Below the pieces are notes generated by a model, which saw only the letters and a program-made list of their open reading frames with translations, was not told the origin of the DNA and ran no database searches. Both the position numbers and the translations under genes were made by a program. Below are positions 32,606-40,970 of a stretch of DNA of 64,000 bases, in pieces; the stretch's first letter is position 1, and each line of letters begins with the position of its first letter. The stretch is from CAZEAP01 sp964510315 (GTDB taxonomy: Bacteria; Planctomycetota; Brocadiia; SM23-32): positions 124,001-188,000 of the forward strand of contig CAZEAP010000002.1 in NCBI GenBank assembly GCA_964510315.1, in the 5' to 3' direction.

Positions 32606-34120
32606 ATGAAGACGAGAGGCAAGTTTGGCGGGTTGACGGCGCTGTTTTTGGCTGTGTGTCTGCTGGCCGGCGGTGCGGGTGATGTTCTCGGCCTCAGCGA
32701 TGACTTCGAGGACGGCGAGACGGCTCCCATCTGGCAGGTCATTGAGCAGGATTCCGCGGTGGTCTCCGTGGAAGAGACAGATGGTCGCCTGGAACTGCAT
32801 GCTGCGGCGTCCTCGGACGGGGAAGTGGCGGGCTATGGCTCCAGCGGGTGGGTCCTGGACGTGGGGGAGGACTTCAAGTTCCGCGTCGACTGGCACTTCG
32901 CCGTGACCCACGGCGACGAATCGCGTGTGGCGGTGGGTCTGATTCTGCCCGATTTCAGCAACTCTATCCGGTTCGAGGCGGGGTTCGCTTATGATGACGC
33001 TGCGGGCGGTCAGATATCCTACTCCGGCGTGTTCGATATCAGCGGGCTCATCGCTGACAGGGTGGAGCGCGCGGCGGATTCCGGCACCGTTTACGTCACG
33101 TACGTCGCGGCGACCGACACGCTCTACGTCAGCCTCAACGGCTACTACCCGGCAATTCCCGACGAGCACGACCCCGCGGCCGGCAACTGGCGCTACTCCG
33201 GGATCGTCAAGGACTCCTGGGGCGTCTCGGGTGTCCAAGTCTACTTGGGAGGCGCCGCGCAAGCCACCGAGTTGACCGGTGATGCCTCCTACCTCGACGA
33301 GTTTGTGGTCGATACCGGGAACGTGGTCTGGTGCGGCGACATGCTGGTGTGGGGAGTGACGCTTGCCGAACAGATCTACTGCCGCACCGCCGCAACCTTC
33401 GGCAGTCCCGAGGGAATCGGCTGGGAGCGTGTGTGGGGCGCGCTCAGCCGGGTTTCCGCGGGGCCGAGCGGCGTGTGGGGCGTCACCAAAGATGACGCCG
33501 TTTATTATCGGGGAGGGGTCTGCCCCGGGAACGTTGCGGGCGATGCCTGGGAGCGGGTCGATGGTATACTCGACCAGATCGCCGCCGGTCCCACGGGCGT
33601 GGTGTGGGGCCTGACCGAGGAGGGCGCGGTCTACTGCCGCACGGGAGTCAGTGGCGGCGATCCCAAAGGCACCGGCTGGCAGCGGGTTCCGGGCTGGCTG
33701 GCGCAGGTCTCGGTGGGCTCGGATTGCGCCTGGGGCGTAGCCGCAAACAAGAGGGTCTACTACCGTTCGGGGGTAACCCCGTCCAACCCCGCCGGCACCG
33801 CCTGGGAACGCGTGCAGGGCTTGCTGGATGCCGTTTCCGTCGGTCCGACGGGCGTCGTCTGGGGCCTCGCGGGCAATGACATTTACTGCCGCAAAGGTGT
33901 GAGCGCGGGTAATCCAACAGGAACCGGGTGGCAGCGGGTTCCGGGCATCCTCAAGGAACTCTCGGTCGGCCCGAACTGCGCCTGGGGGGTGGCATTGGAC
34001 GACACGGTCTACTTCCGCTCCGGCGTTACCCCATCCAACCCCACCGGTAACTCCTGGCGCCGGCTGGGTGGCCGACTTGTGCAGCTCTCCGCACAGACCA
34101 TGGGCGTAGAGGACGATTAG
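32606..34120 (+). CDS. Secreted lectin-like protein with six tectonin repeats (paralogue)
   Basis: A 504-residue protein with signal peptide (FGGLTALFLAVCLLAGGAGDVLG), a concanavalin-like sandwich (SDDFEDGETAPIWQVI, with GTVYVTYVAATDTLYVSLN) and six C-terminal tectonin repeats. It is collinear with the gene at 30925, showing a tandem duplication. Its own promoter lies 50 bases upstream and GACGAGGG precedes the ATG. The function is probably carbohydrate or envelope binding outside the cell. Confidence 0.78.
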   Translation: MKTRGKFGGLTALFLAVCLLAGGAGDVLGLSDDFEDGETAPIWQVIEQDSAVVSVEETDGRLELHAAASSDGEVAGYGSSGWVLDVGEDFKFRVDWHFAVTHGDESRVAVGLILPDFSNSIRFEAGFAYDDAAGGQISYSGVFDISGLIADRVERAADSGTVYVTYVAATDTLYVSLNGYYPAIPDEHDPAAGNWRYSGIVKDSWGVSGVQVYLGGAAQATELTGDASYLDEFVVDTGNVVWCGDMLVWGVTLAEQIYCRTAATFGSPEGIGWERVWGALSRVSAGPSGVWGVTKDDAVYYRGGVCPGNVAGDAWERVDGILDQIAAGPTGVVWGLTEEGAVYCRTGVSGGDPKGTGWQRVPGWLAQVSVGSDCAWGVAANKRVYYRSGVTPSNPAGTAWERVQGLLDAVSVGPTGVVWGLAGNDIYCRKGVSAGNPTGTGWQRVPGILKELSVGPNCAWGVALDDTVYFRSGVTPSNPTGNSWRRLGGRLVQLSAQTMGVEDD

Positions 34121-34288
34121 CGCCCATTGCCCGGGAAGCCGGCGAGCGCTTGTTGCGCGCACGATGTCCTCCGAAAGGACGGCGTACCCGTGCGGGCTAG
34201 GTTCTGCGGTCTGTAGTCGTAAGCCTCTCGCCTTCTCCGTGTCTGCCCGTCGGAGGAAGGGCATGTTTCCGGGTCACAAGGGCGGCCC

Positions 34289-34332
34289 GTAGTGCGACCC
34301 CGCCGGAGGCGGGCAAGCTTCCAGGTCGCAGT
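34289..34332 (+). repeat. 44-bp dispersed repeat, copy 2 (right of the tectonin cluster)
   Basis: This matches 26334-26377 in inverted orientation with two mismatches. A partial copy of its end (CCCAGGTCGCAGTGCCG) recurs at about 34487. It lies in the 508-base gap 34121-34628, which also holds the hairpins at 34377-34418 and a promoter at 34590. Confidence 0.7.
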
Positions 34333-34376
34333 GCCGGGCCATCCTGTCCCGGCGCCTTCTGGACTCGAGGGAAAGG

Positions 34377-34418
34377 GCGGGGGCAAGATGCCCCCGCAAT
34401 GCGGGCAAGGATGCCCGC
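34377..34418. repeat. Tandem GC hairpins
   Basis: Two adjacent perfect stem-loops: GCGGGGGC/GCCCCCGC around AAGAT (34377-34397) and GCGGGC/GCCCGC around AAGGAT (34401-34418). The loops share the pattern AAGNAT. They resemble interspersed hairpin repeats of planctomycete-like genomes. No U-run follows, so they are not standard terminators. Confidence 0.5.
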
Positions 34419-34589
34419 GCCACAACCCCGCCTTTCGTAGGGCGAGTCGCCGGGGATGGGGCAAACGTGCCCCGGGCGGACATGTTCCCAGGTCGCAGTG
34501 CCGCTCCGCCTCTGTCCGATTCCACGCGGTCTTCGCGGTGGCCCGCAGAGAAGCTCCCAAAAGTGGGGATGAACCAGAAGCCGCCGTGC

Positions 34590-34619
34590 TTGACGGGCGA
34601 AGGCTCCGCTGATTACAAT
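34590..34619 (+). promoter_or_regulatory. Promoter directly upstream of the STN-domain gene
   Basis: TTGACG (34590-34595) and TACAAT (34614-34619) are 18 bases apart. The expected transcription start, near 34626, is about three bases before the ATG at 34629, so the mRNA would be almost leaderless. Confidence 0.5.
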
Positions 34620-34628
34620 GGCTTGATT

Positions 34629-35459
34629 ATGGCAGAGACGATTTCCGCCAGCGCGCGCGTGCTCCTGCTCGCCGCCGCTCTGTGCGTCGTGACGGCGGTT
34701 GCGACGGCCGATACGGCGGTGATGAAGGACGGACACCGCCTGCATGGGGAGATTACGGAGCGGCGGAACAGCGTGCGCATCCGGAGCGCCGCGGGAACCC
34801 TGACCATCCCTCGGCGGCGCGTCCAGCGCGTTGAGGTCGGCGAGGAGCGTGAAGGGAAGCCCGCACCGAGCGCAGAGGCGGGACGGATGCAGGCCCCCGG
34901 AGTCTCACCCCCGCGGTCCGCTGTCGTCGAGAAGTTGCTGAGCCGCCGCATCGCCGTGAATTTCGAGGACGTGTCCCTTCGTCGGGCGCTGCTTTACGTC
35001 CGGGAACTCACCGGCGTGAACGTGGCGCTGGGACGCGGCGTGGAGGAGGCTGAGCCAGTCAGCTTGAAGGTCAGAGACGTGCCGGTTCGGACGGTGCTGG
35101 AACGACTACTGGAGCCCCGCGGGCTGCACTGCACCGTGCGGCCGGGGCGGGTCCTCTACATTGACGAGAGGCAGGCTGTCGACAGATACCTGTGCCGACT
35201 TTATCCTGCGACCGACCTCCTGATCGACCGGGGGGATACGGTGCGTTCTGGCGGGCCAGGGGACTCCGGGGGCGGCACTGCGCTCCCGCAGTTCGAGGCC
35301 GTGCCGGGCGGGGTGTCGGGCGCCGCGGACGGCGCTGCACAGGGCCGCGGCGAGACGGCCCGGCGGGCGGCGGAACTGACACGACTGCTGAACGGTGCCT
35401 GCGGCGGGCGGCCATGGCGTGACCTGGCTTCCTCCGGGCGGGCATCGGTCTCCCGCTGA
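34629..35459 (+). CDS. Exported protein with secretin/TonB short N-terminal (STN)-like domain
   Basis: A 276-residue protein with a signal peptide (SARVLLLAAALCVVTAVATA). A small beta-domain (VMKDGHRLHGEITERRNSV) is common in planctomycete exported proteins. An STN-like domain follows at about 97-180 (RRIAVNFEDVSLRRALLYVR; PVSLKVRDVPVRTVLERLLE). The C-terminal 90 residues are Gly/Ala-rich and low complexity. STN domains occur in secretins and TonB receptors, but no channel domain follows, so the role is unknown. There is no clear ribosome site; the promoter suggests near-leaderless translation. Confidence 0.65.
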   Translation: MAETISASARVLLLAAALCVVTAVATADTAVMKDGHRLHGEITERRNSVRIRSAAGTLTIPRRRVQRVEVGEEREGKPAPSAEAGRMQAPGVSPPRSAVVEKLLSRRIAVNFEDVSLRRALLYVRELTGVNVALGRGVEEAEPVSLKVRDVPVRTVLERLLEPRGLHCTVRPGRVLYIDERQAVDRYLCRLYPATDLLIDRGDTVRSGGPGDSGGGTALPQFEAVPGGVSGAADGAAQGRGETARRAAELTRLLNGACGGRPWRDLASSGRASVSR

Positions 35460-35548
35460 GCGGCTTCAACTGTTCGGCCCCGGGGCACGTCGGCCGAGGC
35501 AGGTCTTCACGGCGGCCTCGGGACACTTCCATTTGTGGGACGAGAAAG

Positions 35549-36523
35549 TTGTCGGAGAGTCATACACACAACCGGGTCTGGGAAGCGCTGACCGGCGGGC
35601 CGGACGTGGTAATAACGTCCCACGTCCGCCTCGACGGGGACGGTGTGGGTTCGGCCCTCGCGCTCTGGCACGCGCTCCAGGGGCGGGGCCTGAACACTCA
35701 CCTGGCTTTCCAGCCGCCGACGCCCTCGATGTTCGACTTCCTGCCGGGCATCGACACGAATCTCGAGTCGGTCGAGCGCTGCCCGGAGGACAGCGTGCTT
35801 GCCGTCATAGACTGCGGCAACTTCGGGCGGGTGGGTGAGGTGGCCGAATCGCTGAACGGCCGCGCGCTGATGGTCAACATAGACCACCACGACTCGAACA
35901 CCCTCTTCGGCGACGTGAACTACGTGGACAGTTCGGCCAGTTCCTGCGGCGAGATGATGTGGCGATTGTTCGGGACGGTTGCTCAGGAGCTGACCCCGGA
36001 GATCGCGGAGTGCCTTTTTACCGCCGTGCTGAGTGACACGGGACAGTTTTCCCACCAGGACACAACCGCGGAAGCTTTCGCGGTGTGTGCGGATTGCGTG
36101 GCGGCCGGCGTCCGGCCGCACCTGCTTGTAAGGAAGCTTTTCCTCTCGCCGTCTCCCGACCAGGTGCGCCTGCGCCAGCTCGCCCTGGGAACGCTGCGAC
36201 TGCATGCAGAGGGCCGCGTGGCGACCATGCGTGTCACGCTGGAGATGTTCCAGCAGACGGGCCTCGGTCCGGTCGATACGGAGGGTTTCTCGGAGATTCC
36301 GATTTCTATAAGGGGGGTGGGGGCTTCGGCCTTGTTGAAGGAAATGCCGGGCTGCGACTATATTAAGGTCAGTCTCAGGAGCAGAGACGAAGTGGACGTT
36401 TGCGAAGTTGCCGATGTCTTTGGCGGCGGTGGGCACACTCACGCGGCGGGCTGCGAGATGGAGGGCAGCCTGCAGGACGTCGAGCAGAAGGTGGTCGCCG
36501 AACTGATGAGCCGCCTCTCCTGA
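35549..36523 (+). CDS. nrnA: DHH-family bifunctional oligoribonuclease/PAP phosphatase (NrnA-like)
   Basis: A 324-residue DHH-DHHA1 phosphoesterase. N-terminal metal motifs are HVRLDGDGVGS and VIDCGN, the family signature is IDHHDS, and the DHHA1 domain ends with FGGGGHTHAAGC. NrnA degrades nanoRNAs and removes the 3'-phosphate of pAp. The reading begins at TTG 35549 (MSESHTHNRVWEAL); GGGACGAGAAAG precedes it but is not a strong ribosome site, so the exact start is uncertain. It is followed closely by dxs. Confidence 0.88.
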   Translation: MSESHTHNRVWEALTGGPDVVITSHVRLDGDGVGSALALWHALQGRGLNTHLAFQPPTPSMFDFLPGIDTNLESVERCPEDSVLAVIDCGNFGRVGEVAESLNGRALMVNIDHHDSNTLFGDVNYVDSSASSCGEMMWRLFGTVAQELTPEIAECLFTAVLSDTGQFSHQDTTAEAFAVCADCVAAGVRPHLLVRKLFLSPSPDQVRLRQLALGTLRLHAEGRVATMRVTLEMFQQTGLGPVDTEGFSEIPISIRGVGASALLKEMPGCDYIKVSLRSRDEVDVCEVADVFGGGGHTHAAGCEMEGSLQDVEQKVVAELMSRLS

Positions 36524-36575
36524 AGCCGGCACCGAGCCCCCACCCGCAATCAACCCCACAACGGAAAGAACCGCC

Positions 36576-38468
36576 ATGGGACGACTGCTGGACTCCATAG
36601 AAAGTCCCACCGACCTGGAGGGCCTGGAGCGCGAGGAGCTGGACCAACTGGCCGGGGAAATCCGCCGGCTCATCGTCGAAGTGGTCTCGAAGAACCGGGG
36701 GCACTTGGCCAGCAACCTCGGCGTCGTTGAGCTGACCCTCGCCCTTCATCGCTCTTTCGACTTCCGGCGGGATCGGCTGGTGTGGGACTGTGGCCACCAG
36801 ACCTACACCCACAAGATCATCACCGGACGGCGGGACCAGTTCGATACCCTCCGCCGGGAAGGCGGCATCAGCGGTTTCCTCAATCCTCGGGAAAGCGACT
36901 ATGACACCTTCCGCTTCGGCCATACCGCCACCAGCATAAGCGCGGCGCTGGGATTGGCCGAGGCGGGGCGCGCAGACGGGAAGGACCGACGGGTAGTTGC
37001 CGTTATCGGCGACGGCGCGATCGCCAGCGGTATGGCCTTCGAGGCGTTGAACGACGCCGGCGTCCGGGCCCCGAATCTGCTGGTCGTGCTCAACGACAAT
37101 CGCATGAGCATCTCCAGCAGCGTCGGCGCCTTCGCGCACTACCTGCGGAAGTTGCGCTCACGGCCCCCATTCGCCGATATCCGGCGAGAGATGCAAGACC
37201 TCATACCGGCTATCCCCGTGGTGGGCCGCCCGGTGGACCGTGTCCTCTCCCGGCTGAGGGACGGCATACAGACGGCCCTCACTCCGGGAGGCCTGTTCGT
37301 GGAGCTGGGCTTTCACTACTACGGACCGGTCGACGGACACAACATCGGGGAGCTGATCGACGCCTTCGAAGACCTGAAGAACGTGGAGGGACCCGTTCTT
37401 CTCCACGTCGTGACCGAAAAAGGGCATGGCTTCCGTCCGGCCAGTCGCAACCCGACACGCTACCACAGCAGCAAACGCTTTGAGCTGGAGAATGGGACCG
37501 TGCGAACGGAGGAGACCTCGTCCGGGCTCTCTTACTCGTCCGTGTTCGGCGCGGCCCTGTGCGAGCTGGCCCAAGAGGACGCGGACGTGGTCGCCATCAC
37601 CGCCGCCATGCCCGACGGGACGGGACTTACCGACTTTGCGGACCGCTTCTCCGACAGATACTACAATGTCGGCATCTGCGAGCAGCACGGCGTGGGCCTG
37701 GCCACGGGCCTGGCGGCCGGTGGGCTGAAACCCATCTGCGCCATCTATTCCACCTTCCTCCAGCGGGCCTTCGATCAGCTCTGTCACGACATTGCGCTGC
37801 AGGAGGCGCCCGTGTTGTTCTGCGTGGACAGGGCGGGCCTGGTCGGGCCCGATGGTCCCACCCATCACGGGCTGAACGACATCGCCTACTGCCGCATCAT
37901 TCCGGGCTTCGCGGTGATGGCCCCTGCTGACGGGGCGGAGCTGCGGGGCATGTTGAGGCTGGCCGTGGAGGCGGGCCGGCCCGCGGCCATCCGCTACCCG
38001 CGGGAGAACGTGCCGGATGCTGACCCCGGCCTGGAGGCTTCCTGCGGAGGGGTGGAATTCGGCCGCGCCGAGGTCCGCCGAGAGGGCGCCGACGCATGCA
38101 TCATCGCCTATGGAGCCCTGGTCGAGCGGGCCGTGGAGGCCGCCGCCATTCTGGAGGAAGACGGGCTGGAGGTCGGCGTGGTCAACGCGCGCTTCGCCGC
38201 TCCGCTGGACCGGGAGGCCCTCTGTTGCGCCGTCCGCGAGCATCCCGTGGTACTCACCGCCGAGGATCACTGTGTGGCCGGCGGATTCGGAGCCGCGGTG
38301 CTGGAGATGCTGGCCGAGGAGGGCGTCGCCGCGGGCCACCTGCGCGTGGCCGGAGTGCCGCGGCAGTTCATCCCCCACGGACCACGGGAGAGTCAGCTTG
38401 CCCGCTGCCGCCTCGATGCGTCCGGCCTGGCCGAACGCGTGCGTCGGATGGTCGAAGAGGAGTCCTGA
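36576..38468 (+). CDS. dxs: 1-deoxy-D-xylulose-5-phosphate synthase
   Basis: A 630-residue thiamine-diphosphate enzyme of family-standard length. It makes DXP from pyruvate and glyceraldehyde 3-phosphate, the first step of the MEP isoprenoid pathway. N-terminal landmarks are SKNRGHLASNLGVVELTLAL and the ThDP/Mg motif GDGAIASGMAFEALNDAG...LNDN. The pyrimidine-binding domain has YFNVGICEQHG-like YYNVGICEQHG. It lies between nrnA and proB on the same strand with short gaps. Confidence 0.95.
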   Translation: MGRLLDSIESPTDLEGLEREELDQLAGEIRRLIVEVVSKNRGHLASNLGVVELTLALHRSFDFRRDRLVWDCGHQTYTHKIITGRRDQFDTLRREGGISGFLNPRESDYDTFRFGHTATSISAALGLAEAGRADGKDRRVVAVIGDGAIASGMAFEALNDAGVRAPNLLVVLNDNRMSISSSVGAFAHYLRKLRSRPPFADIRREMQDLIPAIPVVGRPVDRVLSRLRDGIQTALTPGGLFVELGFHYYGPVDGHNIGELIDAFEDLKNVEGPVLLHVVTEKGHGFRPASRNPTRYHSSKRFELENGTVRTEETSSGLSYSSVFGAALCELAQEDADVVAITAAMPDGTGLTDFADRFSDRYYNVGICEQHGVGLATGLAAGGLKPICAIYSTFLQRAFDQLCHDIALQEAPVLFCVDRAGLVGPDGPTHHGLNDIAYCRIIPGFAVMAPADGAELRGMLRLAVEAGRPAAIRYPRENVPDADPGLEASCGGVEFGRAEVRREGADACIIAYGALVERAVEAAAILEEDGLEVGVVNARFAAPLDREALCCAVREHPVVLTAEDHCVAGGFGAAVLEMLAEEGVAAGHLRVAGVPRQFIPHGPRESQLARCRLDASGLAERVRRMVEEES

Positions 38469-38503
38469 AAGATTGCGGCACACTCCGGCTGCGGGAGCCC
38501 GAA

Positions 38504-39646
38504 ATGAAAGCTGTTGATAAACTCCGAGAGGAGACGGTCTGCACCGCCCGGCGGATAGTGGTCAAGGTGGGCACGAACGTCCTGGCTGCGCCCGGCAGGC
38601 CGCTGGACGAGGAGCGGGTTCGGGCTATCGCCGAGCAGATCGCCGCACTGCTCAAGGACGGAATCCAGGTGGTCCTGGTGAGCAGCGGGGCAATCGGCTG
38701 CGGGATGAGCGAACTCGGCATGGACGTCCGCCCCCCTGCGCTGCCCCTTCTGCAGGCGGCCGCCAGCGTGGGGCAGGGCACCCTTATGGCCCGGTACGAG
38801 GAGCACATGCGGCGCCACGGCCTGCACGCGGCGCAAGTGCTTCTGACCCGCGATGACTTCGACGACCGGGAGCGCTACCTGAACGCCAGCAACACCATCC
38901 ACGCCCTCATGGACTTTCCCTGCGTGCCGGTCATCAACGAGAACGACACCATCAGCACCGAGGAGATCAAGTTCGGGGACAACGATCTGCTCGCCGCCCT
39001 GGTGACTCACATGGTCCGCGCGGAACTGCTCGTTCTTCTGACCACGGTTCCCGGCCTCTACGAGGAGAAGCCGGGGGAGGGGTCGGAGGGCCGAATCCGC
39101 GAAGTGGTGCGAAGCGTGGACGAGGACGTGCAGGAACTGATCTACGAGGAGACAAGTCCCGACGGCCTCGGCGGCATGGAGAGCAAGGTTGAAGCCGCGC
39201 GGATCGCCAGCGAGGCCGGGGAGGCGGCGATCATTGCGGACGGCCGGGACCCGGAAATACTCCGCAAGATCATCTCCGGCGAGCCGGTGGGTACTCTGTT
39301 CCCCCCGTCGGCCGATCGGCTGAGCAGCCGCAAGCGGTGGATCCGGTTTACCAGTCGCCCTCAGGGGGCCGTCCGGGTGGACAAGGGAGCGGCCGCGGCT
39401 GTGGTGGAACGGGGCAAAAGCCTCCTGCCCAGCGGCATCACGTCCGTGGAGGGGGAGTTCGAGCGGGGCGACGTCGTCCGCGTGGAGGATGCCGGCGGGC
39501 TGGAGATCGCCCGCGGCCTCTCGAATTACTCCGACGAGGAGGTCGCTCGGATCAAGGGTTGCCACTCCAGCGAGATCGAGGGCATCCTGGGCCGCCAGCA
39601 CTACGACGAGGTCATCCACCGGGACAACCTGGCCCTGTTGAGCTGA
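38504..39646 (+). CDS. proB: Glutamate 5-kinase
   Basis: A 380-residue protein that phosphorylates glutamate in the first step of proline synthesis. The kinase domain has VVKVGTNVLA, VSSGAIGCGM and the glutamate/ATP motif INENDT...FGDNDLLAALV. A C-terminal PUA domain (about 290-370) includes GAVRVDKGAAAAVVERGKSL. The ATG at 38504 follows GGGAG. No proA is adjacent in this window. Confidence 0.95.
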   Translation: MKAVDKLREETVCTARRIVVKVGTNVLAAPGRPLDEERVRAIAEQIAALLKDGIQVVLVSSGAIGCGMSELGMDVRPPALPLLQAAASVGQGTLMARYEEHMRRHGLHAAQVLLTRDDFDDRERYLNASNTIHALMDFPCVPVINENDTISTEEIKFGDNDLLAALVTHMVRAELLVLLTTVPGLYEEKPGEGSEGRIREVVRSVDEDVQELIYEETSPDGLGGMESKVEAARIASEAGEAAIIADGRDPEILRKIISGEPVGTLFPPSADRLSSRKRWIRFTSRPQGAVRVDKGAAAAVVERGKSLLPSGITSVEGEFERGDVVRVEDAGGLEIARGLSNYSDEEVARIKGCHSSEIEGILGRQHYDEVIHRDNLALLS

Positions 39647-39668
39647 CTCGGCGCTGCCGCGTGGGCTC

Positions 39669-40682
39669 TCAAAGGCTCCGCCCCACCGCCCCGGCCACTT
39701 TGCCCAGTTCCCGCATCAGGTCCGCGAAGCCCTCACAGTTGAGGCTCTGGTGCCCGTCCACGCGTGCGCTCTCGGGCTGAGTGTGCACCTCGATCAGCAG
39801 GCCGTCTGCACCGCAGGCCACAGCCGCCTTTGCCATGGGGGCAACCAGGCTGCGGCGTCCGGTGCCGTGGCTGGGGTCGACCATCACCGGCAGGTGGGTG
39901 AGTTCCTTCAGGAGTGCGGCGGCGCTGAGACTGAGGGTGAAGCGGCTGTGCTCCTCGAAGGTGCGGACGCCCCTGCAGCAGAGGATCAGTTGGTTGTTGC
40001 CGGACTTCAGGATGTATTCGGCGGCGAGGAGCAACTCTTCGACGGTGGCGCTCATCCCGCGTTTCAGCAGAACCGGTTTCCCGGCGCTTCCGACCTCTTT
40101 GAGCAGTGAGAAGTTCTGCATGTTGCGGGCGCCGACCTGGAGCACGTCGGCGTACTGGCAAACGACCTCGACCTGTCCGGGTGCCAGCACTTCGGTGACC
40201 ACGGCCAGGCCGACGTCCCCGCCGACTTCGCGCAATATGCGCAGCCCTTCTTCCTGAAGTCCCTGGAACGTGTGGGAGCTTGTGCGCGGTTTATAGGCTC
40301 CGCCTCTCAATCCAACGGCGCCCGCCTTCTTCACCGCCTCGGCGATGTCCAGGGTGGTGTCGAAGTCCTCGACGGCGCAGGGGCCGGCGATGACCTGCAC
40401 CTTGTCCTTGCCCAGCACACTGCCGTTGAGGCGGACCGGCGTTGCGCCGGGCGAGGCTTCCCGGCTGGCCAGTTTGTAGGGACTGAGGATGGGGATCACT
40501 CGCTCCACTCCGCCGGCGGCCATCCATCGGTCCGTTGGAGCGTCACGCCTGTCGCCGATGGCGGCGATGACTTTCCTCCTTTCCCCGCACAGAAGAATGG
40601 CCTCCAGTCCCGCCTCTTCCACTTGTTCCACCACCCGACGCAGGTCTTCCTCCGTGGCCGTAGCTTCCATGACGATGATCAT
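39669..40682 (-). CDS. aroF: 3-deoxy-7-phosphoheptulonate (DAHP) synthase, type I-beta with N-terminal ferredoxin-like domain (attenuated copy)
   Basis: A 337-residue enzyme that condenses phosphoenolpyruvate and erythrose 4-phosphate, the entry to the shikimate pathway. Residues 1-70 are the ferredoxin-like regulatory domain of the Thermotoga-type enzyme (MIIVMEATATEEDLRRVVEQ). The barrel has IAGPCAVE, GGAYKPRTSSHTFQG, VLLKRGM and DPSHGTGRRSLV. GGAGG lies eight bases before the ATG. Its leader is a complete aromatic-amino-acid attenuator (40707-40951). A paralogue at 56918 has no such leader. Confidence 0.95.
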   Translation of the reverse strand: MIIVMEATATEEDLRRVVEQVEEAGLEAILLCGERRKVIAAIGDRRDAPTDRWMAAGGVERVIPILSPYKLASREASPGATPVRLNGSVLGKDKVQVIAGPCAVEDFDTTLDIAEAVKKAGAVGLRGGAYKPRTSSHTFQGLQEEGLRILREVGGDVGLAVVTEVLAPGQVEVVCQYADVLQVGARNMQNFSLLKEVGSAGKPVLLKRGMSATVEELLLAAEYILKSGNNQLILCCRGVRTFEEHSRFTLSLSAAALLKELTHLPVMVDPSHGTGRRSLVAPMAKAAVACGADGLLIEVHTQPESARVDGHQSLNCEGFADLMRELGKVAGAVGRSL

Positions 40683-40706
40683 TTCGTCGCCTCCTCGCAG
40701 GTACGC

Positions 40707-40741
40707 AAAAAAGGCCCCGAAGTCGGCTGGACTTCGGGGCC
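40707..40741 (-). terminator. Attenuator terminator in the aroF leader
   Basis: On the minus strand, a perfect 12-bp stem (arms 40730-40741 and 40713-40724, GGCCCCGAAGTC with its complement) around a five-base loop is followed by six U residues (40707-40712). It lies 24 bases before the aroF start and would stop transcription ahead of the gene. This is the only textbook intrinsic terminator I see in the window. Confidence 0.92.
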
Positions 40742-40778
40742 TGATCGGCTCTCCGGTCGGACTCAGGCTACAAGCCCG
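40729..40778 (-). promoter_or_regulatory. Antiterminator stem of the aroF attenuator
   Basis: On the minus strand, GCCUGA (40768-40763) pairs with UCAGGC (40744-40739), and GGGCUU (40778-40773) pairs with AAGUCC (40734-40729, one G-U). Together they make an extended 12-pair stem with a small internal loop that uses up the terminator's 5' arm. The upstream arm begins right after the leader stop codon (40779-40781), so a ribosome at that stop would hide it. A weak competing hairpin (AGGCU 40789-40785 with AGCCU 40769-40765) could act as the pause/protector pair. Confidence 0.75.
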
Positions 40779-40886
40779 TCACCCAGCCTCCCTCAAGAGG
40801 CCAAAATAAAAATACCAGAACGCACCTCCCGTGCGGACCGCTTCCGCGGCCGGCGTCAAAATTTTCTGGGAAGCGTGCGCTCTCAT
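40779..40886 (-). CDS. aroF leader peptide with Phe-Trp-Tyr-Phe-Tyr-Phe run
   Basis: A 35-codon open frame with ATG at 40884-40886 and stop TGA at 40779-40781. GGAG lies eight bases upstream of the ATG. Codons 23-28 (40803-40820) read Phe-Trp-Tyr-Phe-Tyr-Phe, all three aromatic amino acids in one block, a composition extremely unlikely by chance in this GC-rich DNA. It is followed by the antiterminator, terminator and a DAHP synthase gene. The peptide itself is not expected to have a function beyond ribosome stalling when charged aromatic tRNAs are scarce. Confidence 0.9.
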   Translation of the reverse strand: MRAHASQKILTPAAEAVRTGGAFWYFYFGLLREAG

Positions 40887-40922
40887 GTTTCCGCTCCGTT
40901 AGAGGGAGGCCAACTGTCGCCT

Positions 40923-40951
40923 ATGGTATCCGTTCGGCACTTAACTGTCAA
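40923..40951 (-). promoter_or_regulatory. Promoter of the aroF leader
   Basis: On the minus strand, TTGACA (40951-40946) and TACCAT (40928-40923) are 17 bases apart. The predicted start near 40916 gives a 30-base untranslated leader before the leader-peptide ATG. Confidence 0.7.
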
Positions 40952-40970
40952 ATGCTCGGAACCCTGGTGT

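Noticed and set aside
34377..34418. Tandem hairpins as transcription terminators
   Set aside because: No U-run follows on either strand; they fit dispersed hairpin repeats better.
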